In this document: one piece after another, positions 52,378-61,386 of the stretch
How the letters are laid out: each line of letters opens with the position of its first letter
Numbering within the stretch: position 1 is the first letter of the stretch
Assembly (NCBI RefSeq): GCF_000429645.1
Contig: NZ_KE386934.1
Span: 372,001 to 436,000 of the forward strand
Length of the DNA stretch: 64,000 nucleotides
Source of the DNA: Niveispirillum irakense DSM 11586
Lineage (GTDB): Bacteria; Pseudomonadota; Alphaproteobacteria; Azospirillales; Azospirillaceae
Direction: 5' to 3'
The notes under the pieces: generated by a model
Told to the model about the DNA's origin: nothing
Database searches by the model: none
What the model saw: only the letters and a program-made list of their open reading frames with translations
Program-made: the position numbers and the translations under genes

Positions 52378-53070
52378 ATGACCATCGAATTACATGTCTG
52401 GCCCACGCCCAATGGCTATAAAATCTCCATCGCGCTGGAGGAGATGGGCCTTCCCTACAATGTCCATCCGGTGAATATCGGGGCAGGCGACCAGTTCAAG
52501 CCTGATTTCCTGAAGATCGCGCCCAACAACCGGATGCCGGCGATTGTCGATCCCGATGGGCCGGGCACCAAGCCGATCAGCCTGTTCGAGTCTGGTGCCA
52601 TTCTGATTTATCTGGCGGAGAAGACAAAGCAGTTCCGCCCGGCTGACGAGGCGGAATGGTTCAGCCATATTCAGTGGTTGATGTGGCAGATGGGCGGCCT
52701 GGGACCCATGTTCGGGCAGGCCGGTCACTTCATGCTCTATGCGCCGGAAAAGGTGCCCTACGGTATTGACCGCTATCGTAATGAGGCCAAGCGCCTGTTG
52801 AAGGTCGCAGATACACGCTTGGCAGAGACGGAATATCTGGGCAGCGACGCCTATGGCATCGCCGACATGGCCAGCTTCCCGTGGATTCGCAATGCGCCGA
52901 AATATGAGATCGATCTGGCGGATTATCCGCATGTGAAGCGCTGGCATGATGCCATTGACGCGCGCCCGGCCGTCAAACGCGGTCTTGCCCTGTTGTCGGA
53001 TAAGGTTCGCCCCGCAGGCCAGCCGATGAGTGAGGCGGAAAAGCAAGTATTGTTCGGACGTAAAGGCTGA
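52378..53070 (+). CDS. Glutathione S-transferase, YfcG/Nu-like
   Basis: This 230-residue protein has the thioredoxin-like N-domain (LHVWPTPNGYKISIALEEMGLPYNVHPVNI, NNRMPAIVDPDGP, LFESGAILIYLAEK) and the helical C-domain (QWLMWQMGGLGPMFGQAGHF, YGIADMASFPW) of GSTs. The NGYKISIALEE and QAGHF segments are those of the YfcG-type GSTs, which reduce disulfides rather than conjugate drugs. The ATG at 52378 follows AAGGATCACCCGTC. A strong terminator follows. Confidence 0.9.
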   Translation: MTIELHVWPTPNGYKISIALEEMGLPYNVHPVNIGAGDQFKPDFLKIAPNNRMPAIVDPDGPGTKPISLFESGAILIYLAEKTKQFRPADEAEWFSHIQWLMWQMGGLGPMFGQAGHFMLYAPEKVPYGIDRYRNEAKRLLKVADTRLAETEYLGSDAYGIADMASFPWIRNAPKYEIDLADYPHVKRWHDAIDARPAVKRGLALLSDKVRPAGQPMSEAEKQVLFGRKG

Positions 53071-53092
53071 TTGCAGCCCCGTTCAACCAGGA

Positions 53093-53130
53093 GAGGCGTC
53101 CCTCCCGGTAAGGAGGGGCGCCTCTTTTTT
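53093..53130 (+). terminator. Rho-independent terminator after the GST gene
   Basis: GAGGCGtCCCTCC pairs with GGAGGGGCGCCTC around CGGTAA, followed by TTTTTT. It lies 22 nt after the stop. Confidence 0.92.
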
Positions 53131-53287
53131 ATGCCAATACATCAAAGGCAGCCCGGGTCTGTGATGGAAGACACGGGCTGCCGCGGCGTCGGGTGCAGGT
53201 CCGCTCGGAGAGAGCGGCAATTGTGATAACAATGCGATATAATCAGGATGTCGCTCTTTCGCGCATCCCTCCCAAACAGGTTCCGTC

Positions 53288-54991
53288 ATGGATATCTTGA
53301 AGAAAGCCACCATCAGAGGCCGGATCATCCTCGGCTTCGGGGCGATCATGACCCTTCTCATCCTGTTGACGGTGATGGGGATCAACGATGTCAACAGCAT
53401 CAACCGCCGTTTGGAGGACATCAAGTTCGACAGCAGCGTGAAACAGCGCCATGCCATCGACTTCCGCGGCAGCGTTCATGATCGTGCCATTGCCCTGCGC
53501 GACGTGGTGCTGGTGCGGGACGATCAGGTCCTGCCCCTGATCCTGAAGGATATCGAAACGCTCACCGCCCGCTATGCCGAGGCTTCCGTCAAACTTGATG
53601 GCATGTTCAAGGACCAAGGCGGCGTCACGGCGGAGGAACGCCAGGCCCTTGCCCGTATCCAGGCGGTAGAGGCGAAAACGCTGCCCATGGTCCGTCAGGT
53701 CATCAATCTGCGGCAGGCGGCTGATTTTGACGCAGCGCAGGCATTGCTCCTGGAATCTGCCCGGCCGGCCTTCACCGACTGGCTGGCGGCCATCAACGCC
53801 TTCATCGACATTCAGGAGCACGCCTCTTTCGTCGCGGCTGAAGAGGCGCGGGAAATTGCCAAGCGCTTCCAGACCCAGATGCTGTTGCTGTGCCTGCTCT
53901 GCGTGGCAATCGGCGTCGGTTTTGGCTTCTGGACCGTCCGCTCCATCGGCCCGCTGCGGCGGTTGACGGCGGCCATGCTGGAACTGGCGCGCGGGAACCT
54001 TCAAATTGAGATCCCGCATAGCGACAAGCAGGATGAGGTGGGCGCCATCACCGGTGCCGTGGAAGTGTTCAAGGCCAATGCCGTGGAAACCGCCGCCCTG
54101 CGCCAGCAGCAGGCCGACAGCGAGGCCCGGATGGCGCAGGAACGCAAGGCCTCGCTGGCTTCCCTGGCACAGTCTTTCGACAGCCAGGTGAAGGGCGTGG
54201 TCGATAATGTCCTGCACTCCGCCGATGCGGTGCGCAACGCGTCGGAAACCCTGTCCGTCACGGCGGTTGAAACCGAACGCAAGGCTGCTTCGGTCGCCAG
54301 CAGTTCCGCCCAGGCATCCGCGAGTGTGGAGAATGTGGCCGGCGCAGCGCAGCAGCTTGCCGCGTCGATCAGCGAGATTGGCCAGCGGATTGATGATAGC
54401 ACCAACCATGCCCGTCAGGCCGCTGATCAGGCGGAACGCACCAACGGTATCGTGGACGGCCTGTCCGCCAAGGCGGAACGGATCGGTGATGTGCTGAAGC
54501 TGATTTCCGACATTGCCGAACAGACCAACCTGCTGGCCCTGAATGCCACGATCGAGGCCGCCCGCGCGGGCGAAGCCGGCAAAGGTTTTGCCGTCGTGGC
54601 AAGCGAGGTGAAGAACCTGGCCAGCCAGACCGCCAAGGCGACCGGCGACATTTCCGAGCGGATCGGCGAAATCCAGTTTGCGACGCGGGAAGCGGTGGAT
54701 GCCATCCGCCAGATCGTGTTGACGATCGAGGAGGTGAACCGCATCTCCACCGCCATTGCCGCCGCGGTGGAAGAACAGAACGCCGCAACGGCGGAGATCG
54801 CCCGGTCGGTGCAGGAGGCGTCGCAAGGCACGAATGTGGTTTCAAGCGCCATCGGCGATGTGCGTGCGGCCGCCACCCAGACCGGCACGGCGTCTGCCGA
54901 CCTGCTGGACAGCGCCGGCACCCTGTCCCAGCAGGCCGACACGCTGCGCAATCAGGTGCAGCAGTTCCTGAACGGGCTGCGGGCGGGGTAA
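53288..54991 (+). CDS. Methyl-accepting chemotaxis protein
   Basis: The 567-residue receptor has TM1 ([20 protein letters not shown]), a periplasmic four-helix-bundle domain of about 140 residues ([27 protein letters not shown]), TM2 ([20 protein letters not shown]), HAMP ([23 protein letters not shown]) and a signalling domain with the hairpin tip [38 protein letters not shown]. It signals to CheA, which would phosphorylate the cheY product. The ligand is unknown. No che operon adjoins it. Confidence 0.93.
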   Translation: MDILKKATIRGRIILGFGAIMTLLILLTVMGINDVNSINRRLEDIKFDSSVKQRHAIDFRGSVHDRAIALRDVVLVRDDQVLPLILKDIETLTARYAEASVKLDGMFKDQGGVTAEERQALARIQAVEAKTLPMVRQVINLRQAADFDAAQALLLESARPAFTDWLAAINAFIDIQEHASFVAAEEAREIAKRFQTQMLLLCLLCVAIGVGFGFWTVRSIGPLRRLTAAMLELARGNLQIEIPHSDKQDEVGAITGAVEVFKANAVETAALRQQQADSEARMAQERKASLASLAQSFDSQVKGVVDNVLHSADAVRNASETLSVTAVETERKAASVASSSAQASASVENVAGAAQQLAASISEIGQRIDDSTNHARQAADQAERTNGIVDGLSAKAERIGDVLKLISDIAEQTNLLALNATIEAARAGEAGKGFAVVASEVKNLASQTAKATGDISERIGEIQFATREAVDAIRQIVLTIEEVNRISTAIAAAVEEQNAATAEIARSVQEASQGTNVVSSAIGDVRAAATQTGTASADLLDSAGTLSQQADTLRNQVQQFLNGLRAG

Positions 54992-55015
54992 ACCCCACCC
55001 GCAAGGCCCGGACGG

Positions 55016-58000
55016 TCACGCCGCGTAACCACCCCCGGTGACGCGGCGGGCCTGGCCGATGGAAACCAGCAGATCCAGCATATCCTGCACCGCCTTGCCG
55101 CGCGCGCCTTTGAACTGGCGGGCCACGGCATCCGCCGGCAAGGCGGTATTGGCCGCCGACAGGGTGCGCAACAGGGCCTGGACCTGATCGGCCGGCAGCT
55201 TGGGCCAGGAGGGGCGCTTGGCGGCCACGGCGGTTTCGCCCAGATCGGCGACAAGCTGGGTCTGTACAGCCGCACCGGCGGGGTTCTGGAATTCCGGGCG
55301 CAGCCAGCGGATCAGGCCCTGCGCCTCCTCCGCCGCGCGCTGTTTGTTCAGCGCCACCAGCCGCAGCAGGATGTCCCGGTCTGCTAAGTCCACCGGCCAG
55401 CCATAGGCATCGGCCACCGCCGCATCCAGATCGCGGTGCAGGTCCAGCAGCACGCCGACATGGCCGGCATCATAGATGTCCTTTTCCGCCGGGGTGAAGG
55501 CGGCCCCGGCCCGGCGTTTTTCCAGCACATTATACAGGTCGGTCAGGGTGAACCGCCCGTCATTGTCGGCCAGCACCCGCTTGCGCAACCCATCCAGCTC
55601 CTCCGCCAGGGCGCCGATCCGGGCCTCCTGGGCGGGCGTGAGGATGGGGAAGGGGAATGGATCGAAGCAGCGCGATTTCTGATAACGCGGGTCGTTGCCG
55701 AAACCTAACCAACCACCCGCGGCTAAAGCCCAACAAACATGAACACGACTGCTGAGAATACCCAGATGGCTGGCCCGGTCGGAAGCGATAGCGACCAGCA
55801 TGTTATCCGGCAGGATGCTGATATCCAGAAACTGGAAAATGCGGTGCTTGGCCGTTTCAACGGTGGCGATATAGCGGGGGAGATTGACGAGGGCTTTGCG
55901 TAAATCTCCCCGCGGCTTGCCGAAAAGCCACCATTGCGCCGCATATTGGCGACCATCCGGCGTGTCAGCTTTGGTTTGCCGCTCGTCATGAACACGATCA
56001 TACAACCATTGATAAACCGCCGGATAGCGCTGGCGCACTTCACCTGCGGTCAAGCCGAACAGATCAATCACCATCAGGCCTCGGCCACGCCCCGTCAGGT
56101 CGCGGCCATTGCGGTAATGGCGAATATGGTTCTCCAGACCGTGCACTTTACCCAGCCCCAAGCCCGCTGCTTGGGCCGGGGTGACAAGGAAGCCGGAACC
56201 ATGCAGCTTCACCCCAGGACTGGAAATCCCTTCATTCGCCTGCAACGGCACAGCTCCCACCACATCCGCCCCAATCGTCAGATCGGGCAGGATCACCCCT
56301 TGTTCGATGGCAAAATCCACGGCGATGGCCCCATCGTTGGGGTTGGCCTCCCCTTCCCGCGCCACCTGTTTCAACAGCCCCTCCCCCGGCCCGGCCACGC
56401 CCACGGTCATGGCCACGCGCACGGCGGCGGACCCATGGGCGTCGGCCCAGGGATGGTCGGGGATGGCAAAGCACAGATGCAGCGGCTTTTTCGCCTCCAG
56501 ATGCCGCTTGATCACCCGGCGGCTGAAGGTCTGGGTGATGGAATTGGTGGTGATGAAGCCGAAGCGCCGCACCTTGCCATCGCGCACCAGATCGGCGGCG
56601 CGGTCCCACCAATACATCACGAAATCCGCCCCGCCGGGCATGTGCGGATAGGCGGCCCACAGCGCCTCTGCATAGCCATCACCCAGTTCCTGGCGCAAAT
56701 CCTTGCCGCCGATGAAGGGCGGGTTGCCGACGATGAAATCGGCCTTGGGCCAGGGGGCGGGCTTGGGATCGGTGAAACGGTAAAGCTCCCGCACCGCTGT
56801 TTCATCCGGCACTTGCCGCCCGGTCAGCGGGTCGGTGCGCATCGACACGCCATTCCAGCGGGCCACCGGCTTGCCATCCGCCCCCAGCACCAGTTCCTGT
56901 TTCTTCCAGGCCAGGACGGCATCCATCTCCCGCACGGTTTCAATGGGTTTCAGGATGGGGTCGGACAGGCTTTCCGGCCCGCGCAGGCGCAGATGCCCTT
57001 GCAAATGGCCCAACCACAGCACCAGTTCAGCAATGGGCACGGCCCCGCCATTCTTCTCCAGCCCGATAAATTGCTGCGGCCCCACGGTCAGGCCCTGCAT
57101 ATCCAGCACGGCCTGGGCACCGGCCCCCAGTTCCTCCAGCGCCAGCAGCACCTCCCCTTCCAGTTCCTTCATCAGTTCCAGGCTGACATAGAGGAAATTG
57201 CCGGTGCCACAGGCGGGGTCCAGCACCTTCACCTGGCAAAGATCGCGGTGGAAGGCGCGGATCAGTTCCACCGCGCCCTTGATATCGCCCGCCGCGCGCC
57301 GGCCTTCCGCCAGGGCCAGGGTGGCGCGGAATTCGGCCTGCAGCGGCTCAATCACCGTGGGGATGACCAGCCGTTCCACATAGGCGCGCGGGGTGAAATG
57401 GGCACCCAACTGCCCGCGTTCGCGCTCACCCAAGGCATTTTCCAGCAGGGTGCCGAAAATCGCCGGCTCCACATGGCGCCAGTCGCGCTGGCAGGCCGTC
57501 ACCAGTTCCGCCAACTCGTCTGCCGTCAGCGGCAGGGCCTGGGCATTCTTGAACAGGCCGCCGTTGAAATAACGCACGGGCGCACCGATCATCGGATCGA
57601 AATCACTGCCCTTGTCCATGGAACGCCAGAACGGCGTCAGGTACCGTGGCAGGAATTGCGGGGCACTTTCCGCCTGTTTCAACAGTTTCAGGAAGGCATC
57701 CGTCGGCAGCAGCCCCACATCCTCGGCGAAGGCGGTAAACAGGCAGCGCATCAGGAACAGCGCCACTTCCTTACGCTCATGCCGCTTTTCCAGCGACCGG
57801 GCCATGCGGGCCAGCCGATAGGCGATATCCTTCGTCACCTCCGCCCGCTTGGCCGCCGGGTCCAGCGACAAAGGATCGGTCCAGATGGCGCGCAGCCGTT
57901 CCCGGATCGCCGGGTCGGCCAGATCGGGGATGGCGATGCGGTGGGAACGGCTGTCGGGGAAGGGTTTGTAGCGTTTGCCCAGGCCGGTGAAATCGGCATA

Positions 58001-58459
58001 AATTTCAATCACATGGCCGACATCGACGATCACCAGGAAGGGCGGCCATTCCGGCAGATATTTGGCGTAATTTTCCGCCTGCTGCCGGGCCTGCTTCATC
58101 ATCCGATCCCAGGATGCCGAGGATGCAGGCTGTTTTGTCGGCAAGGCACCGCCAAACAGGTCACCCGCGGCAGATGCAACGGCATCCCCCCGCATACGCT
58201 TGTTGGATTGCTTGGCCTCCAACACGAAATGTTTGCGCTTATAGCAATCAATAAAATTGTACCGTCCGTCCTCGCCCTCCAAATCCATGGCGCGGACACG
58301 CTTTTCAAAAACATATTCGTTGCGTTCATCCTCGGCATGGCTGGCCTCGGGCACGCTTACGCCAATCAGTTCACAAAGTTCATTAATGAATTTCTGATAA
58401 TTGGCGCGTTCCGAACCGCCACGACCATTCCAATATTCAATGAATGCTGCGGTATCCAT
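55016..58459 (-). CDS. MmeI-like (type IIL/IIG) single-protein restriction-modification enzyme
   Basis: The 1147-residue protein combines nuclease and adenine methyltransferase. The nuclease motif D-x9-E-x-K is intact at Asp71, Glu81 and Lys83 (FIDCYKRKHFVLEAK), the spacing of MmeI. The methyltransferase has motif I LDPACGTGNFLYVS (414-422) and catalytic NPPF (579-582). A spacer helical region (AHFTPRAYVERLV) and C-terminal target-recognition and tail domains follow. Family members cut about 20 nt from their site and need no separate methylase or specificity gene. The ATG at 58459 was chosen. Base composition matches the host, so it is not recently foreign. Confidence 0.87.
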   Translation of the reverse strand: MDTAAFIEYWNGRGGSERANYQKFINELCELIGVSVPEASHAEDERNEYVFEKRVRAMDLEGEDGRYNFIDCYKRKHFVLEAKQSNKRMRGDAVASAAGDLFGGALPTKQPASSASWDRMMKQARQQAENYAKYLPEWPPFLVIVDVGHVIEIYADFTGLGKRYKPFPDSRSHRIAIPDLADPAIRERLRAIWTDPLSLDPAAKRAEVTKDIAYRLARMARSLEKRHERKEVALFLMRCLFTAFAEDVGLLPTDAFLKLLKQAESAPQFLPRYLTPFWRSMDKGSDFDPMIGAPVRYFNGGLFKNAQALPLTADELAELVTACQRDWRHVEPAIFGTLLENALGERERGQLGAHFTPRAYVERLVIPTVIEPLQAEFRATLALAEGRRAAGDIKGAVELIRAFHRDLCQVKVLDPACGTGNFLYVSLELMKELEGEVLLALEELGAGAQAVLDMQGLTVGPQQFIGLEKNGGAVPIAELVLWLGHLQGHLRLRGPESLSDPILKPIETVREMDAVLAWKKQELVLGADGKPVARWNGVSMRTDPLTGRQVPDETAVRELYRFTDPKPAPWPKADFIVGNPPFIGGKDLRQELGDGYAEALWAAYPHMPGGADFVMYWWDRAADLVRDGKVRRFGFITTNSITQTFSRRVIKRHLEAKKPLHLCFAIPDHPWADAHGSAAVRVAMTVGVAGPGEGLLKQVAREGEANPNDGAIAVDFAIEQGVILPDLTIGADVVGAVPLQANEGISSPGVKLHGSGFLVTPAQAAGLGLGKVHGLENHIRHYRNGRDLTGRGRGLMVIDLFGLTAGEVRQRYPAVYQWLYDRVHDERQTKADTPDGRQYAAQWWLFGKPRGDLRKALVNLPRYIATVETAKHRIFQFLDISILPDNMLVAIASDRASHLGILSSRVHVCWALAAGGWLGFGNDPRYQKSRCFDPFPFPILTPAQEARIGALAEELDGLRKRVLADNDGRFTLTDLYNVLEKRRAGAAFTPAEKDIYDAGHVGVLLDLHRDLDAAVADAYGWPVDLADRDILLRLVALNKQRAAEEAQGLIRWLRPEFQNPAGAAVQTQLVADLGETAVAAKRPSWPKLPADQVQALLRTLSAANTALPADAVARQFKGARGKAVQDMLDLLVSIGQARRVTGGGYAA

Positions 58460-58526
58460 CACTGATCCAAAAGTATTATACCCTGCGCAAAGGTTAATCG
58501 TGACGGGGTGCCTTCGGCAAGAAATC

Positions 58527-59789
58527 TCACGTTCCCAGCAACCAATCCCGCAGCGGTTGCCAGACCTTTTCCTGTGCGCTGCCGCTGACCACCATGCCGA
58601 TATGGCCCAAAGGCGGGTGCCATTGGGTGGCGTTTGGCAGGCGGGTTGCCAGGGCATTGGCCGAGGCCGGGGGCACGATCCGGTCGCGGGCGGGGACGAT
58701 GACCAGCGATGGCTTGGTCCAGCCGGCCGGGTCCACCGGCTGGCCGTCAATGCACCATTCCCCCTTGCCGGGTGTGTTCTCCCCATACCAGCCGGCAAGG
58801 CATTCCCGGGCGATGGCGGCCGGCAGGGTCACCCCGTCATTCAGCCAGTCTTCCAGCGCCACAAAATCATCCGCCGCGTCCGTCGCCGGATCCATCTGGG
58901 CGAAATGGCTGAACTTTTTCAGGGCCAGCAGCGGGTCCAGCGTTGCAAACAGCATCTGCACCCCATCCACCGGCAATTCACCCAGCAGATGCAAGCTTGG
59001 CTCGAACGGGTGCAGCAGCAGCGATGTCCGCTTGGCCGCCGCCGCATCATCGGCATGGAAATCCCAGGGCGTGGCCATGGCAACAAAGGCGGACACCTGA
59101 TCCGGCTGGCGCAAGGCCGCCGCCAGGGCCAGAAGGCCGCCCATGCAATAGCCCACCATGGAAACTGGGCCCCCCACATGGGCGCACAAGGCATCCAGCG
59201 CCCGCGCCAGCCTTCCGGCCACGATGTCGGTCAGGGTGAAGCCGCGTTCCGCCGGGCCCGGCTGCCCCCATTCCAGCAGAAAAGGCCGAAGCCCCTGGCC
59301 TGCCAGCCAGCGCAGCAGGCTTTTGCGGAAGGACAGGTCCAGGATATAGCCGCGATTGACGAGGGAGGGCACGAACAGGACAGGGCGGCCCTGCCCGCCG
59401 AAATCCAGCAGCCGCGCCGTCCCCTCCCGCCACAGGGTTGGTGCATCCTCGATATCGCGCTGATAGGGATGGTTGCGATAGCGTTCCAGCCCGGTGAAAA
59501 ACCGGTCGATGCGCCGCCGCATCTCCCGGTCCACGGCCCCTGACAGGGCGCCGGCGGGATCAGGCTTTTGCTGGTCGGGGCCCGCGTCCGCCCCCTGGCT
59601 TAGGGCTGCCAGATCGGCGCGGAGCCCGTCCACCAGCGGGCGCAGGCTGGGGTGCCAATGCGGCCAGTTCCCGCTCAAGAGCGGCAATCCGGCGGGCGAG
59701 GACATCAGGATCCCCAGCCCCATCCCCAGATGAAGGCCCAGCGGGCGCGGGCCCAGACGCAGCGGCGCTGTCAGGTTCGGATCGGCCAT
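58527..59789 (-). CDS. phaC: PhaC-like polyhydroxyalkanoate synthase
   Basis: This 420-residue alpha/beta hydrolase-fold protein has the PHA-synthase lipase box GYCMGG with Cys215, and the partner Asp369 (PARDRIVPP) and His396 (GHIGMVV), a complete triad. The blocks VLFVPSLVNRGYILDLSFRKSLLRWL and FLLEWGQPG fit PhaC. It polymerises hydroxyacyl-CoA at granules. Its ATG (59789) lies inside the upstream gene, and about 230 nt are read in two frames. phaR lies 490 nt upstream in the opposite direction, so this is a PHA locus. Confidence 0.87.
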   Translation of the reverse strand: MADPNLTAPLRLGPRPLGLHLGMGLGILMSSPAGLPLLSGNWPHWHPSLRPLVDGLRADLAALSQGADAGPDQQKPDPAGALSGAVDREMRRRIDRFFTGLERYRNHPYQRDIEDAPTLWREGTARLLDFGGQGRPVLFVPSLVNRGYILDLSFRKSLLRWLAGQGLRPFLLEWGQPGPAERGFTLTDIVAGRLARALDALCAHVGGPVSMVGYCMGGLLALAAALRQPDQVSAFVAMATPWDFHADDAAAAKRTSLLLHPFEPSLHLLGELPVDGVQMLFATLDPLLALKKFSHFAQMDPATDAADDFVALEDWLNDGVTLPAAIARECLAGWYGENTPGKGEWCIDGQPVDPAGWTKPSLVIVPARDRIVPPASANALATRLPNATQWHPPLGHIGMVVSGSAQEKVWQPLRDWLLGT

Positions 59790-60087
59790 GGTTATCTGCC
59801 TTTTCGGGGCCGTTCTTGTCCGGGGTGGGGGTGCCGGCTTTTTGCGCTGCACCCGGCCAGATGCCGGCCATCAGGTCACGCCACGCCCCCGGGGGAACCC
59901 CGCCCGACGCACCGGCCAGGAACGGGTTCAGCATCATGGCCGACTGGCTCATCGCCACCATCGTGCGGGCAATATTGTCGGCCATGGTCGGATCACCGGC
60001 CAGCGCCGCCCATTGCGCCTGCCAAATATCAAGATAGCGACGTGCCAGCGCATCCAGCGATGGCGGCTCTTCCGATTCTGTCGTCAT
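59560..60087 (-). CDS. PhaE/phasin-like helical protein overlapping phaC
   Basis: I do not recognise this 175-residue protein with certainty. Residues 11-60 (DALARRYLDIWQAQWAALAGDP...MSQSAMMLNPFLAG) have the PhaE/phasin style of amphipathic helix. Residues 127-145 (DPDVLARRIAALERELAAL) form a coiled-coil tail like those that close PhaE/PhaM proteins. The last 76 codons overlap phaC in another frame. The coil at 127-145 lies within that overlap, so both frames look coded. The start is an ATG at 60087. It may be a synthase partner (inference). Confidence 0.72.
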   Translation of the reverse strand: MTTESEEPPSLDALARRYLDIWQAQWAALAGDPTMADNIARTMVAMSQSAMMLNPFLAGASGGVPPGAWRDLMAGIWPGAAQKAGTPTPDKNGPEKADNHGRSEPDSAAASGPAPAGPSSGDGAGDPDVLARRIAALERELAALAPQPAPAGGRAPRRSGSPKPGGGRGPRPAKA

Positions 60088-60190
60088 CCGGCCCTGCCCG
60101 AAAGCGCTTTCATCCCAAGGGCAACCACCCTTGCTGGTTCAGGATATAGCGGTACCGCCGCTTTCCAAATGATTGTTTCGGTCGTAAATG

Positions 60191-60220
60191 TTGCGGCGTT
60201 GCGCAACGCTTGCGCTGCGA
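60191..60220. promoter_or_regulatory. TGC/GCA-rich palindromic cluster before phaR
   Basis: The block TTGCGGCGTTGCGCAACGCT followed by TGCGCTGCGA contains the palindrome GTTGCGCAAC and overlapping TGC/GCA steps, 63-92 nt before the phaR start. PhaR is known to repress its own gene in relatives, so this could be its site. No strict TGC-N3-GCA unit is found, so it is weaker than at the phasin gene. Confidence 0.35.
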
Positions 60221-60282
60221 CCGCGTAATGACGTACTCCTAATATAACAAACTGGAATGATCGAGCGGGGATAGGACGCCAC

Positions 60283-60882
60283 ATGGCTGAGAAAGAAGAT
60301 TCCAAGCCCGCGCCGGTGACGATCAAGAAGTACGCCAACCGTCGGCTGTACAATACCGCCACCAGCAGCTACGTGACGCTCGACCATCTCTGCCAGATGG
60401 TCAAGGATGGCACCGATTTCGTGGTATATGACGCCAAGACGGGCGATGATATCACCCGCTCCGTCCTGACGCAGATCATCGTGGAGGAAGAGTCGAAGGG
60501 CCAGAATCTGCTGCCCATCCCCTTCCTGCGCCAGTTGATCAGTTTCTATGGCGACAATATGCAGTGGCTGGTGCCGCGCTATCTTGAACATTCCATGAAG
60601 TCCTTCACGGGAAATCAGGACAAGATGCGCGAATATTTCCAGACCACGTTCGGCGGCATGTTCCCGTTCGGCGGGTTCGAGGAGATGAGCAAGCAGAATA
60701 TCGCCATGTTTGAGCGGGCGATGCGCATGTTCAGCCCCTTCAACGCGGAAGGGGGGGAGAATGTGGCACCCGCCGCGACCGACGCCCCCAAAGCTCGGCC
60801 AGAAGATAAATTCTCCGAGTTGCAGAAGCGGCTGGATGAATTGCAGAGCCAGATGGAAAACCTCACCAAGAAGCGCGACTGA
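60283..60882 (+). CDS. phaR: Polyhydroxyalkanoate synthesis regulator PhaR
   Basis: PhaR senses PHA and represses phasin and its own genes. The 199-residue protein has the PHB/PHA accumulation regulator DNA-binding domain (TIKKYANRRLYNTATSSYVTLDHLCQMVKDG), then PHB_acc repeats (TGDDITRSVLTQIIVEEESKG, NLLPIPFLRQLISFYGDNMQWLVPRYLEHSM) and a helical C-terminus (DKFSELQKRLDELQSQMENLTKK). It is divergent from the PhaE-like/phaC pair; candidate sites are at 60191 and near the phasin gene. A terminator follows at 60911. Confidence 0.94.
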   Translation: MAEKEDSKPAPVTIKKYANRRLYNTATSSYVTLDHLCQMVKDGTDFVVYDAKTGDDITRSVLTQIIVEEESKGQNLLPIPFLRQLISFYGDNMQWLVPRYLEHSMKSFTGNQDKMREYFQTTFGGMFPFGGFEEMSKQNIAMFERAMRMFSPFNAEGGENVAPAATDAPKARPEDKFSELQKRLDELQSQMENLTKKRD

Positions 60883-60910
60883 CAGAGCCGCAAATCTGGT
60901 CGGATTGACA

Positions 60911-60942
60911 GGCCGCTGCCCCAATCGGGCAGCGGCCTTTTT
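60911..60942 (+). terminator. Rho-independent terminator of phaR
   Basis: GGCCGCTGCCC pairs with GGGCAGCGGCC, followed by TTTTTGCTG. It lies 28 nt after the stop. Confidence 0.9.
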
Positions 60943-61050
60943 GCTGTCTCCATCATCCGGCCAGGGCTTCCGCTTGTGGCATTGATGGGACCATGGGTTT
61001 GCCCCCATTTCGTCACGGGATCATAAGCGGAAACCGTGCGTTGATAGGGC

Positions 61051-61281
61051 ATGGCTACGTCTCTGCATCATAGGCGCTGGACCTCCGCGCCGCACCCGAC
61101 CCGCATAAGGCCGGAAGATCGGCTGCATGAGGGCCCCGTCCTGGATGCCGAATGGTGGGAGGATGAACCCGCCACCGGCCTCCTTCCCCTCAACCGCGCC
61201 CAGCGCAAACACCCCCCGGACCGGGCAGGCCATCAGTTGGCCTGCGATGCCTATCGCCAGGCAAGCCGCTTCCACGCCTGA
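61051..61281 (+). CDS. Small hypothetical protein, 76 residues
   Basis: The short product has a compact basic N-terminus (HHRRWTSAPHPTRIRPEDRLHEGP) and an acidic/aromatic middle (LDAEWWEDEPATGLLPLNRAQRKHPPDRAGH). I do not recognise it. A strong terminator begins 17 nt after the stop, which is what a real gene would show. The opposite strand is also open at this position, so a chance frame cannot be excluded. Confidence 0.42.
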   Translation: MATSLHHRRWTSAPHPTRIRPEDRLHEGPVLDAEWWEDEPATGLLPLNRAQRKHPPDRAGHQLACDAYRQASRFHA

Positions 61282-61297
61282 CCGGACCCTGCATAGG

Positions 61298-61333
61298 AAA
61301 AGGGCGCCCTCCGCGCGGAAGGCGCCCTTTTCT
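61298..61333. terminator. Strong bidirectional terminator
   Basis: AAAAGGGCGCC and GGCGCCCTTTT pair around a loop, with T runs on both strands. It ends the small gene at 61281 (plus) and the RND pump gene at 61387 (minus). Confidence 0.9.
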
Positions 61334-61386
61334 TCTGCCCGTTGCGGGCCGGGTGGCTATGGTGCCGCCCGACCCTGCACAGCGTT

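Noticed and set aside
55934-58465. A very long open frame (843 codons) on the plus strand opposite the MmeI-like gene.
   Set aside because: It is the antisense shadow of a G+C-rich gene. Its translation is His/Gln/Arg-rich with no motif, while the minus-strand frame has intact nuclease and methyltransferase motifs.
60139-61008. A 289-codon open frame on the minus strand opposite phaR.
   Set aside because: It covers phaR antisense and has no motif or ribosome-binding site; phaR is unmistakable on the plus strand.
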